Source of the DNA: Macrotrachela quadricornifera
Lineage: Eukaryota > Rotifera > Eurotatoria > Philodinida > Philodinidae
Reading direction: 5' to 3'
NCBI GenBank assembly: GCA_022393335.1
Contig: JAJEKB010021383.1
Span: forward strand, 1,711,868-1,775,867
Length of the DNA stretch: 64,000 bases
Shown here: piece after piece, positions 37,001-48,246 of the stretch
How the letters are laid out: every line of letters begins with the position of its first letter
Numbering within the stretch: position 1 is the first letter of the stretch
Notes under the pieces: model-generated
Told to the model about the DNA's origin: nothing
The model's input: only the letters and a program-made list of their open reading frames with translations
The model's database searches: none
Made by a program: the position numbers and the translations under genes

Positions 37001-40000
37001 TATTTCGAGACACTAAAAATAAAGGTCGCCTTTGTTATGCATGCAATTATCCCTAAAGAATAATAAAAAATTTAGTCATTTATGCATTAGGATCCTGTTA
37101 AAGTTTGTTTAATCCGTCAGGATAGTCTTTATGATGTACAACCAAACTTGATGACTGTTTCATACGAAAGAAAACGGGTTTTTCTACAATAACGATGTGC
37201 TTTAGTACTTACTCGGATTTTAGAGGTAGTCGTAAAACGTGTTGTGCTACATTGAAGCCTTCATGCGCTTTTTTCCAATAAACAAAACTATCTGATAGAT
37301 CGAGTTGTTTTCCGTATATCTCATAATCAAGATAGGTTGGAACGCCTGGATCGATGGGCAGTTCTTGCGTTCTGTAGGCATTAACATAATCGCGAAAGAG
37401 AATTTTCATTGCTGTAGCATCCACAGCCTCATGACGTATATTGATAATAACAATATCATCCTCAGCAAGTTTGTCTTCCTCCTCGATAATCTTGTCTTGT
37501 TTGTGGACAATATGGAGGCGAACGACTCGTCCATGATCTAGATCGTGAAGACCAAAGAGATATTCTTGTTGAATGACACGTTCAAGTGCATTTTTATCAT
37601 TGTCTAAATGACTTGTGACAAATGTAAAACCTTCATCGACAAGTGGCTCGATCTGTTGCCACCACTGTTTAGTTTCTGGATGGACAAAGTATGATGTATG
37701 CAAAATAGTATGTTTCTTAATAACAAGATGCAGAGCATGGCGAAGGCGCTTCACGGAAACGCTAAAGAAAAAGAAAAGAAATAATTTTATAACACATGCA
37801 TCAATAGCAATATGGAAACGGTAAACTTTTGGAACTGAGGTTACTTTATGTCACTTTGAAGTACTTTAAAATATGTGAAATTTTCTCAATACTTTGAGCT
37901 ACTGTCGCATACTTTTCTACTTGAAGATCGCTATTTCCTTATTGTTTAGGACGTCGGTAATAGAGCATCAAAGAAAGGAAGCGATCGTATACAGAAATGG
38001 CTTTAAAAGCACATATGGTATAATATAAAGTTAGTTTTTGGTCGATTTTACTATGAAAGATCGAAAATAGTATTGGAAATGTTATAATCGTCCGGTCTTT
38101 TCCTCTACTCAATCCACAATGAACTTACACTACTTAATAATTTTGTTAATCTAATATTAGTTATTTTCTTAACTTTCAGATTATGAAAACAAGAGGAAAA
38201 GATATTCCTTTGTCATTTACTGATACTAGAATTTTCTGAATGAATTCTATTCTACTCTAGCAAAAAGTTTCCGCACATCTGCTTGATACTCTATAAAGAT
38301 ACTTTAAATATTTTATAAGAACTGACAAACGGTGAGAACTAGCGTGACTCTTCTTTCAATAGGGACAAAAGTGTTCTGAAATGAGTCACAGACATTTATT
38401 GTTGTACTTTATTAAAAAAAGAGTCAAATATTTGTAATTTTATGCGTTTCGTTTGGAACAATTACCTCCCCTAGATAGGGAGCGGCGGTTCCAAAAATTA
38501 TCCGGAACCGGAACCGGAACCGCGGTTCCAGTTCCGGCTCCGGGTAGTAAAAATGAGAAAAAAGCGGTTCCGGTCCGGTTCCCAAAAAATGACTTGGAAC
38601 CGTAGCCATTAAAGTATCAGATATGTATGACAATTTTTTGAGAATATTGGTTCGTTTAATTCCCGACGTTAGAGATATTTTATATATATTCAAAAAAAGC
38701 ATTCTGTTCAAAACGTACAAGAGCAAATGAAAAAGCAAACCTTTTTACAACATAATATGTTCAAGATATACTTATTCATTGTGATGAACTAACATTGTAC
38801 TGCTTTAATAAAGCCAAAATTAGCCAACATTCTTGCTGAAAAAAAACAAAAAGAACTACAAAAAAATTCTAAAAAGTCGAGTCTTTCGAGTCAAACTCGA
38901 CTCGACATTTAGTCGAGTCGATTTGTCGAGTACTCGACTCGTTTTCGGTCTCTGCTCCTTATTCTTACAGCTAATGAAACAGTTTATTAACTTTAACACA
39001 TTAAGAATATGTGTTGATAAAAAAAATAAATGACGCTGGTAACCATATGAAAAAACGGTTCCAGCGGTTCCTTGAACGGTTCCTAAGTGATTTGTCCTAC
39101 GGTGCCGGTTCCGGCTCCGGTTCCAAAAAATTTTAAAAAGCCGGCTCCGGTTCGGTTTTCGGTTCCATTTTTTTGGAACCGCCGCCCCCTACCCCTAGAG
39201 AATGTCTCCACAAACATTATATCAAATTGTCACTTACCAGCCTTTTCCAACAGCAAATACCATAACAACGTTCAGAGGATCATATGATAATGGAGTTACT
39301 ATTTCGCTGAGTTCTTCCATATTACCGCAACCACGAAATGAGTTCTCTTGAGATGCTGTGATTGGTGCTAGAAGAAAAATGAAGATGAAAACACACATAT
39401 TGAATTATGTTAAATAGTTTCGTCTATTTCGATGTCAAACGTAGATGATAGTAGATAATTCTGGAATATATTAAGAATATTTTAGGTATAGTCGAAACTA
39501 GATTTATGTTTCTGGACACGTAATCAATAAAAGTACTACATCACTTTTATTATTCCACTTTATATTACTTATTTTATTAGTGATTAAATTTATTACTTTA
39601 AAAATTCTTATTAGTTATTACGAATAATAAAAGGATAAATATCTGAAAGTAATAAAAGTAATTCGTAGCAAATAGGAATAAATAATAACAAAACAAAGAA
39701 ACTACGACATAGATATTAAGGAATTGATCACGTCTAGCTCAAAACGTCAGATCAAACAAGTCATTTATAAAAAAACTATGTAGGAATGATCCATAGAGCT
39801 TTGTGATCTATTCATGAATAATTCTTTCAAACTTGCCTTATGAACTGATAAAAAAGTCATCCCGAATTTGAAGTCTTCTGTCAAGTTTTATTCAGAATTT
39901 TGACTTGAATCTAAGTATGTTTCGTTCTTCGGGTGTCTCGTGGCCCAACAGGGTTATTTCATTGATTCTACATGTTTCTACGAGAGGAAACAAATTAAAA

Positions 40001-43000
40001 ACAGTAACGGTCTTGAATGGATGAAAGTTTTTTTTTCTAAAATTTCGTAGGATTTTGTTCGGAACTATTCTAAAATAAGTGTTTTCAATCCTTAAGGAAC
40101 AGTATCAGACACGGTTATATGAAGTTAGATGAAAGAATGCAAATATTTGACTACAACCTTTGCAATTTCTGTTAAAGTGTATGTAAAATTTCATTCCTAG
40201 AGTCATACGAAGATTGGAAACTAATTCAATCTAGATTCTTCAAAACAATAGATAATACAGTTTTATTAAGATTGTACCAGTTTCTATACAATTTCGTCCT
40301 AGATTTTCAAATCTCATAATTTCGAAAGGGTTTAGATAATTGCCAATGTTTTTCAAGATTTAATCAGATTATTATTCTGAATGTGACAGAATTCTAAAAG
40401 TAAGGGAACTAATAATAAGTGATCTTGAACGTAACTTGGATGTCTGTCGAAATAACTACAGATATTTTGGCAAGATCTTGGTAAATATAGTTTATATGAT
40501 ATTTCTCTAAGTAGTTTCAAGATTTTTACTGAATATAATATGAGATTCTTATGTTATTGTACTCATTTTTAGTGCGAGATATGTATTTCAATAAAATTCT
40601 TCTCTAGGTGCATTTATTCGTGATAACAATCAGATATAGAATTTTCTTAAATTCGTTGGATACAATACAACATTGTAAAATTTTTTTAAATTGCAAAATG
40701 GTTTTAGAGAGGATAGTGCATTTTCTGAATTTCTTTGCAATAATTTATATTTACATAAGACTCAAGTTTAACTCTTAAAAATCCAATGTCTATTCCAGTG
40801 GACATCATATTCATCGCTATAGAACAATGTATTAAAATCTTACCGATGAAAACTACTGTTTTTTCGGAATGAAGACAGTCACTTTGAAAGTAATGTGGGA
40901 AAAAATTATACTGAAACAGCTGCCAGACACCCAATATAGCTTTTAGAATATGTAATTTTTCAAATACTATAGGCTATTTAAATATTTCTATCTTCCGATA
41001 TATACAATATAAATTTTGAGCGATCTCATTAGAAATTGTCTTAAGCTATAATATAAAACAATTTTGCACATTTTTAATGCTTCCACTAATGCATTCTGAA
41101 GTCCTAAAAAAATGCCGTTTTTCAGATGTTTTTGGCCATAGTAGCCAAGGTTATTATGAATTTTCAGCTCAACTGATAATGTGAGGTATTTTTGAAAGGT
41201 CATCGGAATGAACTTACAATTATTCTGAACCATATTAGAAATACATGTGGGCAAAAAGTTGAGAAGCTCATATTCCATCCAGACTAAAATCCTACAGCTT
41301 GGAATAAAAAATTTTCTTCAAACAAAACTCTTTGAAATTTTAAAAGATTCTGATCTGAAAAAACGGAATACTATTCAAAATATGAAGCAAATATTGCTTC
41401 ATATTCGACATAAATCCTTGACGTTTCATGGTTTCACGTTTTGGCATGATCTATGAGTTTCTAAATTCGTTTTTTTGAAATTTAGCACTAATTTTCTCAA
41501 GATCTCCATGTAATCTGGTTTTTTAATTCAGTCAAAACCTAGGAACATTCTTCCAAAAACAAAGTTAATCTAACAAGATTCTTGTCATGTCTATCAAGAA
41601 TCATTCTTATTAGACGTCAAATACTTGGGTTCGAGTATTTTTTAAAGAACGCACCTTGTGTCAAATGAAGTGGGCTTAAAACAGTATGTTGCTTTGTTTT
41701 GCCAGTTGTCAGACGCTGGACATGGTCAGCAATAGTTGGGTTTGAAAAAAAGTCAAGTACATCGAGTTGTTTATCTGGAGCCAAATGAAATTGATAATAA
41801 TTAAAAACTTGCATTAATGTCAATGATGAACCACCCAAGGCAAAAAAAGTCGTATTCACAGGAACAGTATCAAGTCGCAATACAGAACACCACATACTAT
41901 GTATTGCCTCTTCTAATTGTGGCGATGTTCCATTCTTCATTCGATCAAAATTATGTGAAACCTTAGAGTGTAAAGAAGGTAATGGAAGTCGTTTTCTATC
42001 GACTTTTCCATTGAGATTTAATGGAAAAGCATCAAGTACAAGGAAATAAGACGGAACCATGTATTGACGAAGGTGTTTATTGCAATGATTACGAATAGCT
42101 TCAATGTCAAGGTCTAAATTATTTGAAACTATATAAGCCACAAGTATATCATCATCTTGCTGCAATTTAGTGATAAGGCAATTGGAGATCTTTTCAGGAG
42201 ACAAATTCACAATTGTACGTTCAATTTCAATTGTTTCTACTCGTTGACCACGTACTTTTATTTGAAAATCAATACGACCAGCATGTTCGAGTTCACCCTG
42301 TGTACTGTATCGACCTAAATCGCCTGTTTTCATAAAAAGTTGGTTGTCAATAATAATGAAGATACTATTGGTGCGCTCTGGATCATCCAGATAGCAGTTT
42401 AATAGAGTAGATCCTTTGAAAAAGTATAAAATATAATAAATAATAACATTCAAAAAGCATACTGCTAACCTCCTATGCAAATCTGACCGATTTTACTTGG
42501 GTCCTTTGTATTATTAATTATTTGATCTTGCTCATCGATGAGTAAACATTGAACATCTGGCAATGGAGAACCCATAGGCACTATTGTATCGGTAATATCT
42601 TGCAATGGGTAGCCAATGATTATACCGCATTCACTCATACCATACATAGCAAAGACTTGAACGTGAAATAGATTTACAAAATTCATCAATTGAGTCCATT
42701 CTTCGGGTTTTATTACATCACCTAAATTTAAGAAAAAAAATGAATAGAATCAAACAAGTTCAAGTATAAATTGAATGATTCACAATCACCTCCTGCAAGC
42801 AACTTGCGCAAAAATTTGAAAACTTCTGCTTGCTGACTCATGACAAGATAATTGTTGAGAGCCCGAATAAAGGCAGCGCCGCAATGAAATATTGTTATTT
42901 GTTGATGTAAAAGCGTTTGAGAAAAATAAGCCATATCTAAATTACCACCGGGTCGGAGTAGCACAAGAGTACCCCCAGTAGTTAGTGTTGCCGGAATTTC

Positions 43001-43627
43001 TAACATACTCGTAATCCATGTACAGCCAACAATCTGTACAACTTGATCTCGAGATGTATATATACCAGGATGCCATTGAATAAAGGCAGCAACATTTGCC
43101 GATAAACTTTTATGAGTATGAATAATTACCTTTTGTCGCCCAGTTGTACCTGAAGTACATATGATGTATGCAGCACCATGCTCATTGCAAAGGGGAAGAT
43201 CACTCATAGAATCATCAATAGCTGATGGTAAGAGAATAATACTATCCGATAAAATAATATTTTGAATAGCTGCTGATGGTAGGTGTTGGTATGTTTTTGT
43301 ATGAAGCAGAATATATTGACTTTTGGTTTGTTTCAAAAGTGAAACGAGACGTTCAGATGGATCTGACGGATTCAATGGACAGTATACGCCACCAGTACAT
43401 AAAATACCAAATAAACCACAAATCATTTCCAGACTTCGTTCAACAAACTGATAGACAATCTGTCCTTGTACCAACTTCAAATGATGCAGATGTTGTGTTA
43501 TGCGCTCCACCTGTTCGATAAATTCACTGTACGTCCACGTTTGATCGTCGAGCACTACGGCTACTTTTTGAGGATGCATCTGAGCCGTACTGAATAGCTG
43601 TCGTAATATAGAGAACGTGGATACCAT
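31086..43627 (-). CDS. NRPS-like protein, adenylation-thiolation-condensation (A-T-C)
   Basis: Seven exons: 43627-42790, 42721-42470, 42413-41655, 39367-39238, 37761-37213, 34521-33840, 31238-31086; 1120 aa, all GT-AG, frame kept. Two introns are short (68, 56 nt) and four are long (2287, 1476, 2691, 2601 nt). The A domain (about 1-515) shows CTSGTTGRQK (157-166), MYGMSE (305-310), KTGDL (A7), GRIDFQIKVRGQRVE (A8) and NLNGKVDR with Lys500 (A10). The T domain has LGGSS with the phosphopantetheine Ser near 560. The C domain (about 617-1070) has RHEAVDA (His770, Asp774) in place of HHxxxDG, and VGNFFYIPI. No thioesterase or reductase is present, so release would be by the terminal C domain. Residue 205 is Ile where alpha-amino-acid A domains carry Asp. 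It would activate, load and condense a carboxylic acid. The acceptor of exon 6 (CGAAG, weak tract) and the far exon 7 are the least certain. Horizontal origin inferred. Confidence 0.9.
32377..32745. mobile_element. foldback MITE in NRPS intron 6
   Basis: 369 bp with arms of about 100 nt, beginning TTAGTCAAAAATG and ending CATTTTTGACTAA. The arms match by eye at about 85 percent, including GTGA(C/A)GTTTA and AGAACTTCT. The loop carries a GAGCTCGTCGAGCTC palindrome at about 32551-32565. No coding capacity. No target duplication could be fixed. Confidence 0.75.
36037..36837. mobile_element. TTAA-flanked foldback element in NRPS intron 5
   Basis: 801 bp flanked by TTAA on both sides (36033-36036, 36838-36841). 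The ends are perfectly inverted: GGGTA, nine C, TCTTTTTT. Inside, a left arm (about 36170-36310) and a right arm (about 36400-36560) are inverted copies sharing ATTGTGCCACC and GTCCGAT(T/C)GAGCTGAAATTT; a further copy of that motif lies at 36087-36110. A TTAA target points to piggyBac-type mobilisation; no transposase is present. The ORFs at 36306-36584 and 36621-36872 (-) are side effects of the repeat. Confidence 0.85.
38476..39191. mobile_element. hAT-like non-autonomous transposon in NRPS intron 4
   Basis: 716 bp with inverted ends TAGGG(A/G)GCGGCGGTTCC and a perfect 8-bp target duplication CCCCTAGA (38468-38475, 39192-39199). Both ends carry many GGTTCC/GGAACC hexamers as subterminal repeats, as in hAT elements where they bind transposase. 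No transposase ORF. Its left flank and body fall wholly within the intron 37762-39237. Confidence 0.9.
38874..38945. repeat. cluster of TCGAGTCGA-type palindromes
   Basis: About 70 bp in the middle of the hAT-like element hold repeated GAGTCGA/TCGACTC words in both orientations (CGAGTC, ACTCGACTCGAC, GTCGAGTCGA, GTCGAGTACTCGACTCG). It may be the remnant end of a second element nested inside the first. Confidence 0.6.
39368..41654. other. NRPS intron 3, 2.3 kb, no element recognised
   Basis: AT-rich intron sequence between the T-domain exon and the first C-domain exon. ORFs at 40704-40934, 40988-41278 (-) and 41247-41456 (+) have no motif. A patch near 39530-39690 is rich in TTATTA/TAATAA in both orientations and could be a decayed inverted repeat. 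Confidence 0.45.
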
Positions 43628-45931
43628 CTGTTTTTAGATAGGATTAAAAAAACAAGAAGTTTATGAATATAATCTAAAAATACAATATTGAAAAGGACAC
43701 TTCAAAACTTTCGCCTATGAAAAAAAACTGAAACAATCATAAATAAAGAAATTAATGTGACGTGTTGCTTTGATGAGAGTAAGTGTTTCTGGGAAGTATA
43801 ATTTAATACTTTTATGCCTGAAAATGGAATAATGAAACGTACTTTTCTTTCATGATTCACATTTTCTGATAGTTGCCTAACATTTTCCAAGCAAAAATAG
43901 ATCAAGACAATTTACTTTACTGCTATCATCGAGAAAGATAACAAGAGCAAAAGCACAAGATACATAATGGATGTTCCAAAAATAATAGATCTCTCAATAT
44001 TTTACTGACGTCTTTGTTACTTTATTAAAACAAATTTGCTCAGCGTTAATCTTTTTCGAAGATTCGTCTTTTTATTCTCTACAAAAATCTATATTTTATA
44101 TTTCATTCGAACCTATTTTACCTTTAGTATTAGAGTGTCAACAAAGTTTTTGCATTTTTTTAAAAATTTTCTGAAGCATTTGAGAAATTTCTCCAGGTTT
44201 CGATACTAAGAGTGTATAAAGAGAGTATGGATACCTCTCGAATGATAATGAAGCTTTCTCGTGGAGAGATTCGAATGCTTTTACTTCATGAATTCCTTCT
44301 TGGTCACAAAGCAACACGATGGGCGTGAATGTACTCTCTTCTAAGGAAAATCTTTGATATTTCAGCGCAAGATTCTTGAAAGATATGGTCAAGATCCTGC
44401 AAGAATTTGCCATTTTTTTCTGAGGAAACGACAAAACCTTGATAGAAGTGTGTAGACAGAGAACTTCCGAATCCTGTTAAGATTCAAAATAAGATTATCA
44501 AAGATTCTGGGAAGTTTATTATTGTTTTTCAGGCCAAGGTTGAGTCAGAAAAACGATGATTGCTGACAGAAGTGTGTAGCCACAAAATTCTAGCATTCTG
44601 TCGTGACTTCAAAATTCAAAATTGAAAAATGAAAGGATTTGTGCTCTCATCTTGTAGAATTTCATTGATTTTCTTCGAAGATTTTGTCGAATATCTTGAT
44701 AGGATCTTTATATAATAGAACTAGATTTCCTTCAGGATGTCATTAGGTTCTTGGTAAGATTCTTGGAGGATTTTCTAAATGAACATATAGAGTATCAATC
44801 GCTAGACTTTCAGTTCACATAGCGATCAGCTTACCCGCTTGGGTCCTCAACAAGTATCGTATAATACTGCCGATGATTCCTTAGGTTCTATACTATAGTG
44901 GTACTAATAATTGACCTGTTGAATAACATTCAAGAGTTTGAGAGAGAGCCGTATGGATAAAATAGATGGTAATATTCGGCAAATTCTAGATGGAAGAATA
45001 AAGCAGCAGAAAGCTAATGTTGGGATCAGTATAGTGTCTTTGAGGCATAGAAAGGAATGAACACTATGAGATCTTGGTTGTGGGAGAGGTCAAGATAATC
45101 ATGAGAGGTGTCAGAATAGATGAATGGGGATGAAGGTCAGATCGTGAATGCCAGAGATTTGTGTATGAATGTTACGAATCAGATGTGGCTAGCGAAAAGA
45201 CAGCTGTGATATCTGTGGAAAGCTTCGCAGTAGAATTTCTTGTAATTGAATGAATAGGTCGAAGGATTGGCAGAGTTTGCAGTCGGAACATGAAAAACTG
45301 GAAGAGAAAGTTAGAAATTGCAAGATCGAATTAATTTTTCGATATATACTTCTTTTATCAGAAGAGTGCGAGAAATTCGGTTTCTTGTGTTTCTCAGAAA
45401 ACCGGCAACAATTTATTCTTATTTTATGTTTCTTCCCGTTTCCGGATTCAGTCATGCGAGGCTGCATAAGCCGATGCGTTGTTTCCTATTAGTTCGATTA
45501 GTTTTTGAAGCTAACCTGGTCTCTTAAAAATAAAAGGTGTCCTACGGAATCACTTCTCAGTACTGTTTGATCAATCTTTCTTAAGCTCCAGCCAAAAGTC
45601 TACAACTGAAAATGGTTTTAGCTCGAAGTGCAGAACCAAAAATTGGTTCAAAAAATAATAGCCAAGTCTGAAGTCATAAAAAGCTCTAGATCCACCCTTA
45701 AACGCCTTATGATTCGCTACGATCTCTAGTTTTTAGAGTACTCTACGAAATCAGATGTCACTAACATAATTGTTGCGACAGTTGGGTAGATCAGATGCGA
45801 TCTACTCAAACAGATCTTTCTATCAGTTGATTTGATTGTATGATTTGCATATGAACGAGGCTCCTTTGTAATAATGAATCAAATGCGATTTATTTTCTCT
45901 GTTTTTCATTATAAGAAACATATTTTATAAG
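43628..45931. other. 5' flank of the NRPS-like gene, no gene recognised
   Basis: ORFs 43702-43905 (-), 44138-44434 (-), 45189-45467 (-) and 45250-45527 (+) overlap one another or lack motifs. The part from 44140 to 44770 repeats a loose AAGATTCTTGG/GATCTTGATAGGATC theme; 44930-45230 is richer in G than its surroundings. Both may be old repeat sequence. Confidence 0.45.
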
Positions 45932-46044
45932 GCTGGTTGGGAAATTGGTTTAGCTAAAGAATTTGAACCTTTCGTAGACGAAACAAAAAAAATTGGTGAA
46001 AGTGGATTCTTTGAATCTTTTAATACTCAGCACAGGTTCAACTG
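45932..46044 (+). pseudogene. possible single-exon gene fragment, family unknown
   Basis: After a possible acceptor (TTTTATAAG) the frame reads AGWEIGLAKEFEPFVDETKK, then IGESGFFESFNTQHRFN and a stop. Codon choice and amino-acid mix look genuinely coding, unlike the surroundings. No start, no neighbouring exon. It is either a relic or one exon of an unseen gene. Confidence 0.3.
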
Positions 46045-46452
46045 ATTAATCTGCTGTGATTTTGGAGTTCTTCTGTACTCTCTGTCATTATTTTTCCTGA
46101 TAAAAGGCCACAAGGGTCAGTTCCTTATTGACACGCGTACGTTGACCTTCCTCTGTCATTCCGATCAAATTCATACTGAAATGATCACTTTCTTAAAAAA
46201 TATTTGCAACATAAAGAAACGTAAATTTTTAAGCTACTTATTGGTTGAATAGTTTATAATAAAGACTCTATTATGACGAGTTATGATATTTGACAAGTAG
46301 CGCGAGGATTGATTTACTATTTACGCCAATAATATATAGGACTTGAATCTCTGACTTGCACAGTACCCCTAGAGTATAGTAGATGAAGATCCAAGGGTAT
46401 TTCTATTATATGGGACTTGAAGACCTTAAGGTGTATTAACAACTCACTTTAA

Positions 46453-47881
46453 CACATTCGAGGCGATGTGGCCCACCCGTAGGCCACGCTATATTTATAA
46501 AAGAAACTGTGTAGAATAGCACTTTCTTTTGCTTTTTCTTAGGTAAGAGGTTAAACGTTAGCATGTCATCTGTTCTACCCTCGGTAGTTTGGCACCCTTT
46601 TATTTTATAACATAACTAGCGGAGGTACCCGATGAAAAGAGAATATGGTTAAAGTTTTGCATCTCCCATCCGACTTTTTCTGTTGTGCATAACACGTCTT
46701 CTACAGGACTGTTTCCCACTGTAGATGAGCTATCTGCAACAGAAAATTTCGCATCACATCTGAAGCCTCCTGGACAGGACTTTTACCGCCATGTGTCAGG
46801 CATCTTCAACACGACTCTTCTCATTGGGCTCAAGCTGACATCCTCACTCGCATTCACTCTGGCCACGATCACTCTCAAATTTGCATTGAACTACATTATT
46901 TGATTAGAAAGTGAATTAAATCACTGTCTCTTACAACTTGGATGAAGTTTCACACACGCCTCTCTTTCTTATCCCCAATCACTCTGCCAACTTTCCTTCA
47001 CATTGAAGGAACTAATGCGGATAGTTCCGTGACGCTATCTCTCGCGAGGACTAAATACATAGCGAATAGACTCATTAAGATTTCGATCTGTATTGATCGA
47101 AATGCAATTTCACCCAGTCCCTTCAGCGCACCCCCTTTGGTGGTTCGAACCCCACGTCGACCTTGCTCAGGAGCTAAGGAAGTAGTGTGGAAAGTTTTGC
47201 GACGATAGCTATCACAGGGACTGAATGGATAGCGAACAGACAAACATTCGTCTTTATATACGTCATCGTTGTGAATCAAGAAAAAGAACAAATACGTTGT
47301 CTCCGTGAGTCATAGAAAACAAATAGATACACCATAGTTATGAATCAAGGAAACACTGGTATACATTTTTTTCTTATAACCTATTAGAAACCTTCGATTT
47401 TCACATTTAGACCAAAGAATCATTGATTAATCATAGAATCATAATAAATTCCGTCAATTTCTGGAAAACTGACGCAAAGTTGATTGCCATATGACTTGGG
47501 TGAAATTTCACCCAAACACCCTCATCCTACTCCTATTAATCGTAACAGCACTCGTTAAAGCTACTTCTGGACTCAGAGAAGTACCATGAAAATTTTGGTA
47601 ATGTTAGCTATTACAGTACTATCTGGGTGAAGTTTCACCCACACCCAGACACATCCCGATTACCATGTCAAACCCCCGTTGACCTTCCCTGGACCCCAGA
47701 GAAGCATCGTGGAAAGTTTTATGACCGTAGCTTTTACAAGGACTGAATGCATAGCGAACAGATGGTGTTGCTAACGTTTAACGTCTTATCTAAAAAAAAA
47801 AGCAAAAGAAAGTGCTATTCTACATAGTTTCTTTTAAAAATATAGTGTGGCCCACGGGTGGGCCAGATCGCCTTGAATGTG
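46453..47881. mobile_element. TTAA-flanked element with ~125-bp inverted repeats (piggyBac-like, non-autonomous)
   Basis: 1429 bp between TTAA sites (46449-46452, 47882-47885). The ends start CACATTC(G/A)AGGCGAT(G/C)TGGCCCACCCGT and stay inverted for about 125 nt, including GTAGAATAGCACTTTC and CGTTAAACGTTAGCA. The inside is non-coding with degenerate internal repeats: GTGGAAAGTTTT...GACCGTAGCT, GGGACTGAATGGATAGCGAA (about 47040, 47218, 47735), and GGGTGAA(A/G)TTTCACCCA (about 46940, 47500, 47630). It probably depends on a transposase coded elsewhere. Confidence 0.85.
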
Positions 47882-47971
47882 TTAAACTTTGAAAAATCAA
47901 AGTCAAAGCTTGAAAGTGCGGTACTTTAAATTTAACGGTTAAAGTTAAGTAAAGTTAAAGTGACACTCCTA

Positions 47972-48246
47972 ATTTAAAGTTATCTTTCATAACAAAATAA
48001 GCGTGATATTTGGAACCAGCATAGAAAAATACATCAAAAACTTTAGTTTTTATCGTAAAATATTTTCCATCAAAATTTGGCCTATAGGGGGAAGACACGG
48101 TAAGATTCAAGGAACAAAAAGCTGAATGAAATAGGGATCAAATTTGAATGGAAAATATTTTACAATAATAACTTAAGTTTCTGGTGTTTTTTTTTAAGCT
48201 GATTCCAAATATCACGCTTGCTTTTTATGAATGATAACTTTAAATG
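47972..48246. mobile_element. foldback MITE, ~115-bp arms
   Basis: About 275 bp starting ATTTAAAGTTATC and ending GATAACTTTAAAT. The arms share AAGCGTGATATTTGGAA, CTTAAGTT/CTTTAGTT and TGTAAAATATTTTCCAT, around a loop of about 45 nt. It sits just beyond the right end of the TTAA element, so insertions cluster here. Confidence 0.75.

Noticed and set aside
44138..44434. 98-aa minus-strand ORF
   Set aside because: Embedded in sequence with a loosely repeated GATTCTTGG theme and without a family pattern.
47135..47160. GGTTCGAACCCC, a tRNA B-box-like sequence
   Set aside because: GGTTCGAACC is self-complementary and no A box, acceptor stem or cloverleaf can be built around it; it lies in the TTAA element.
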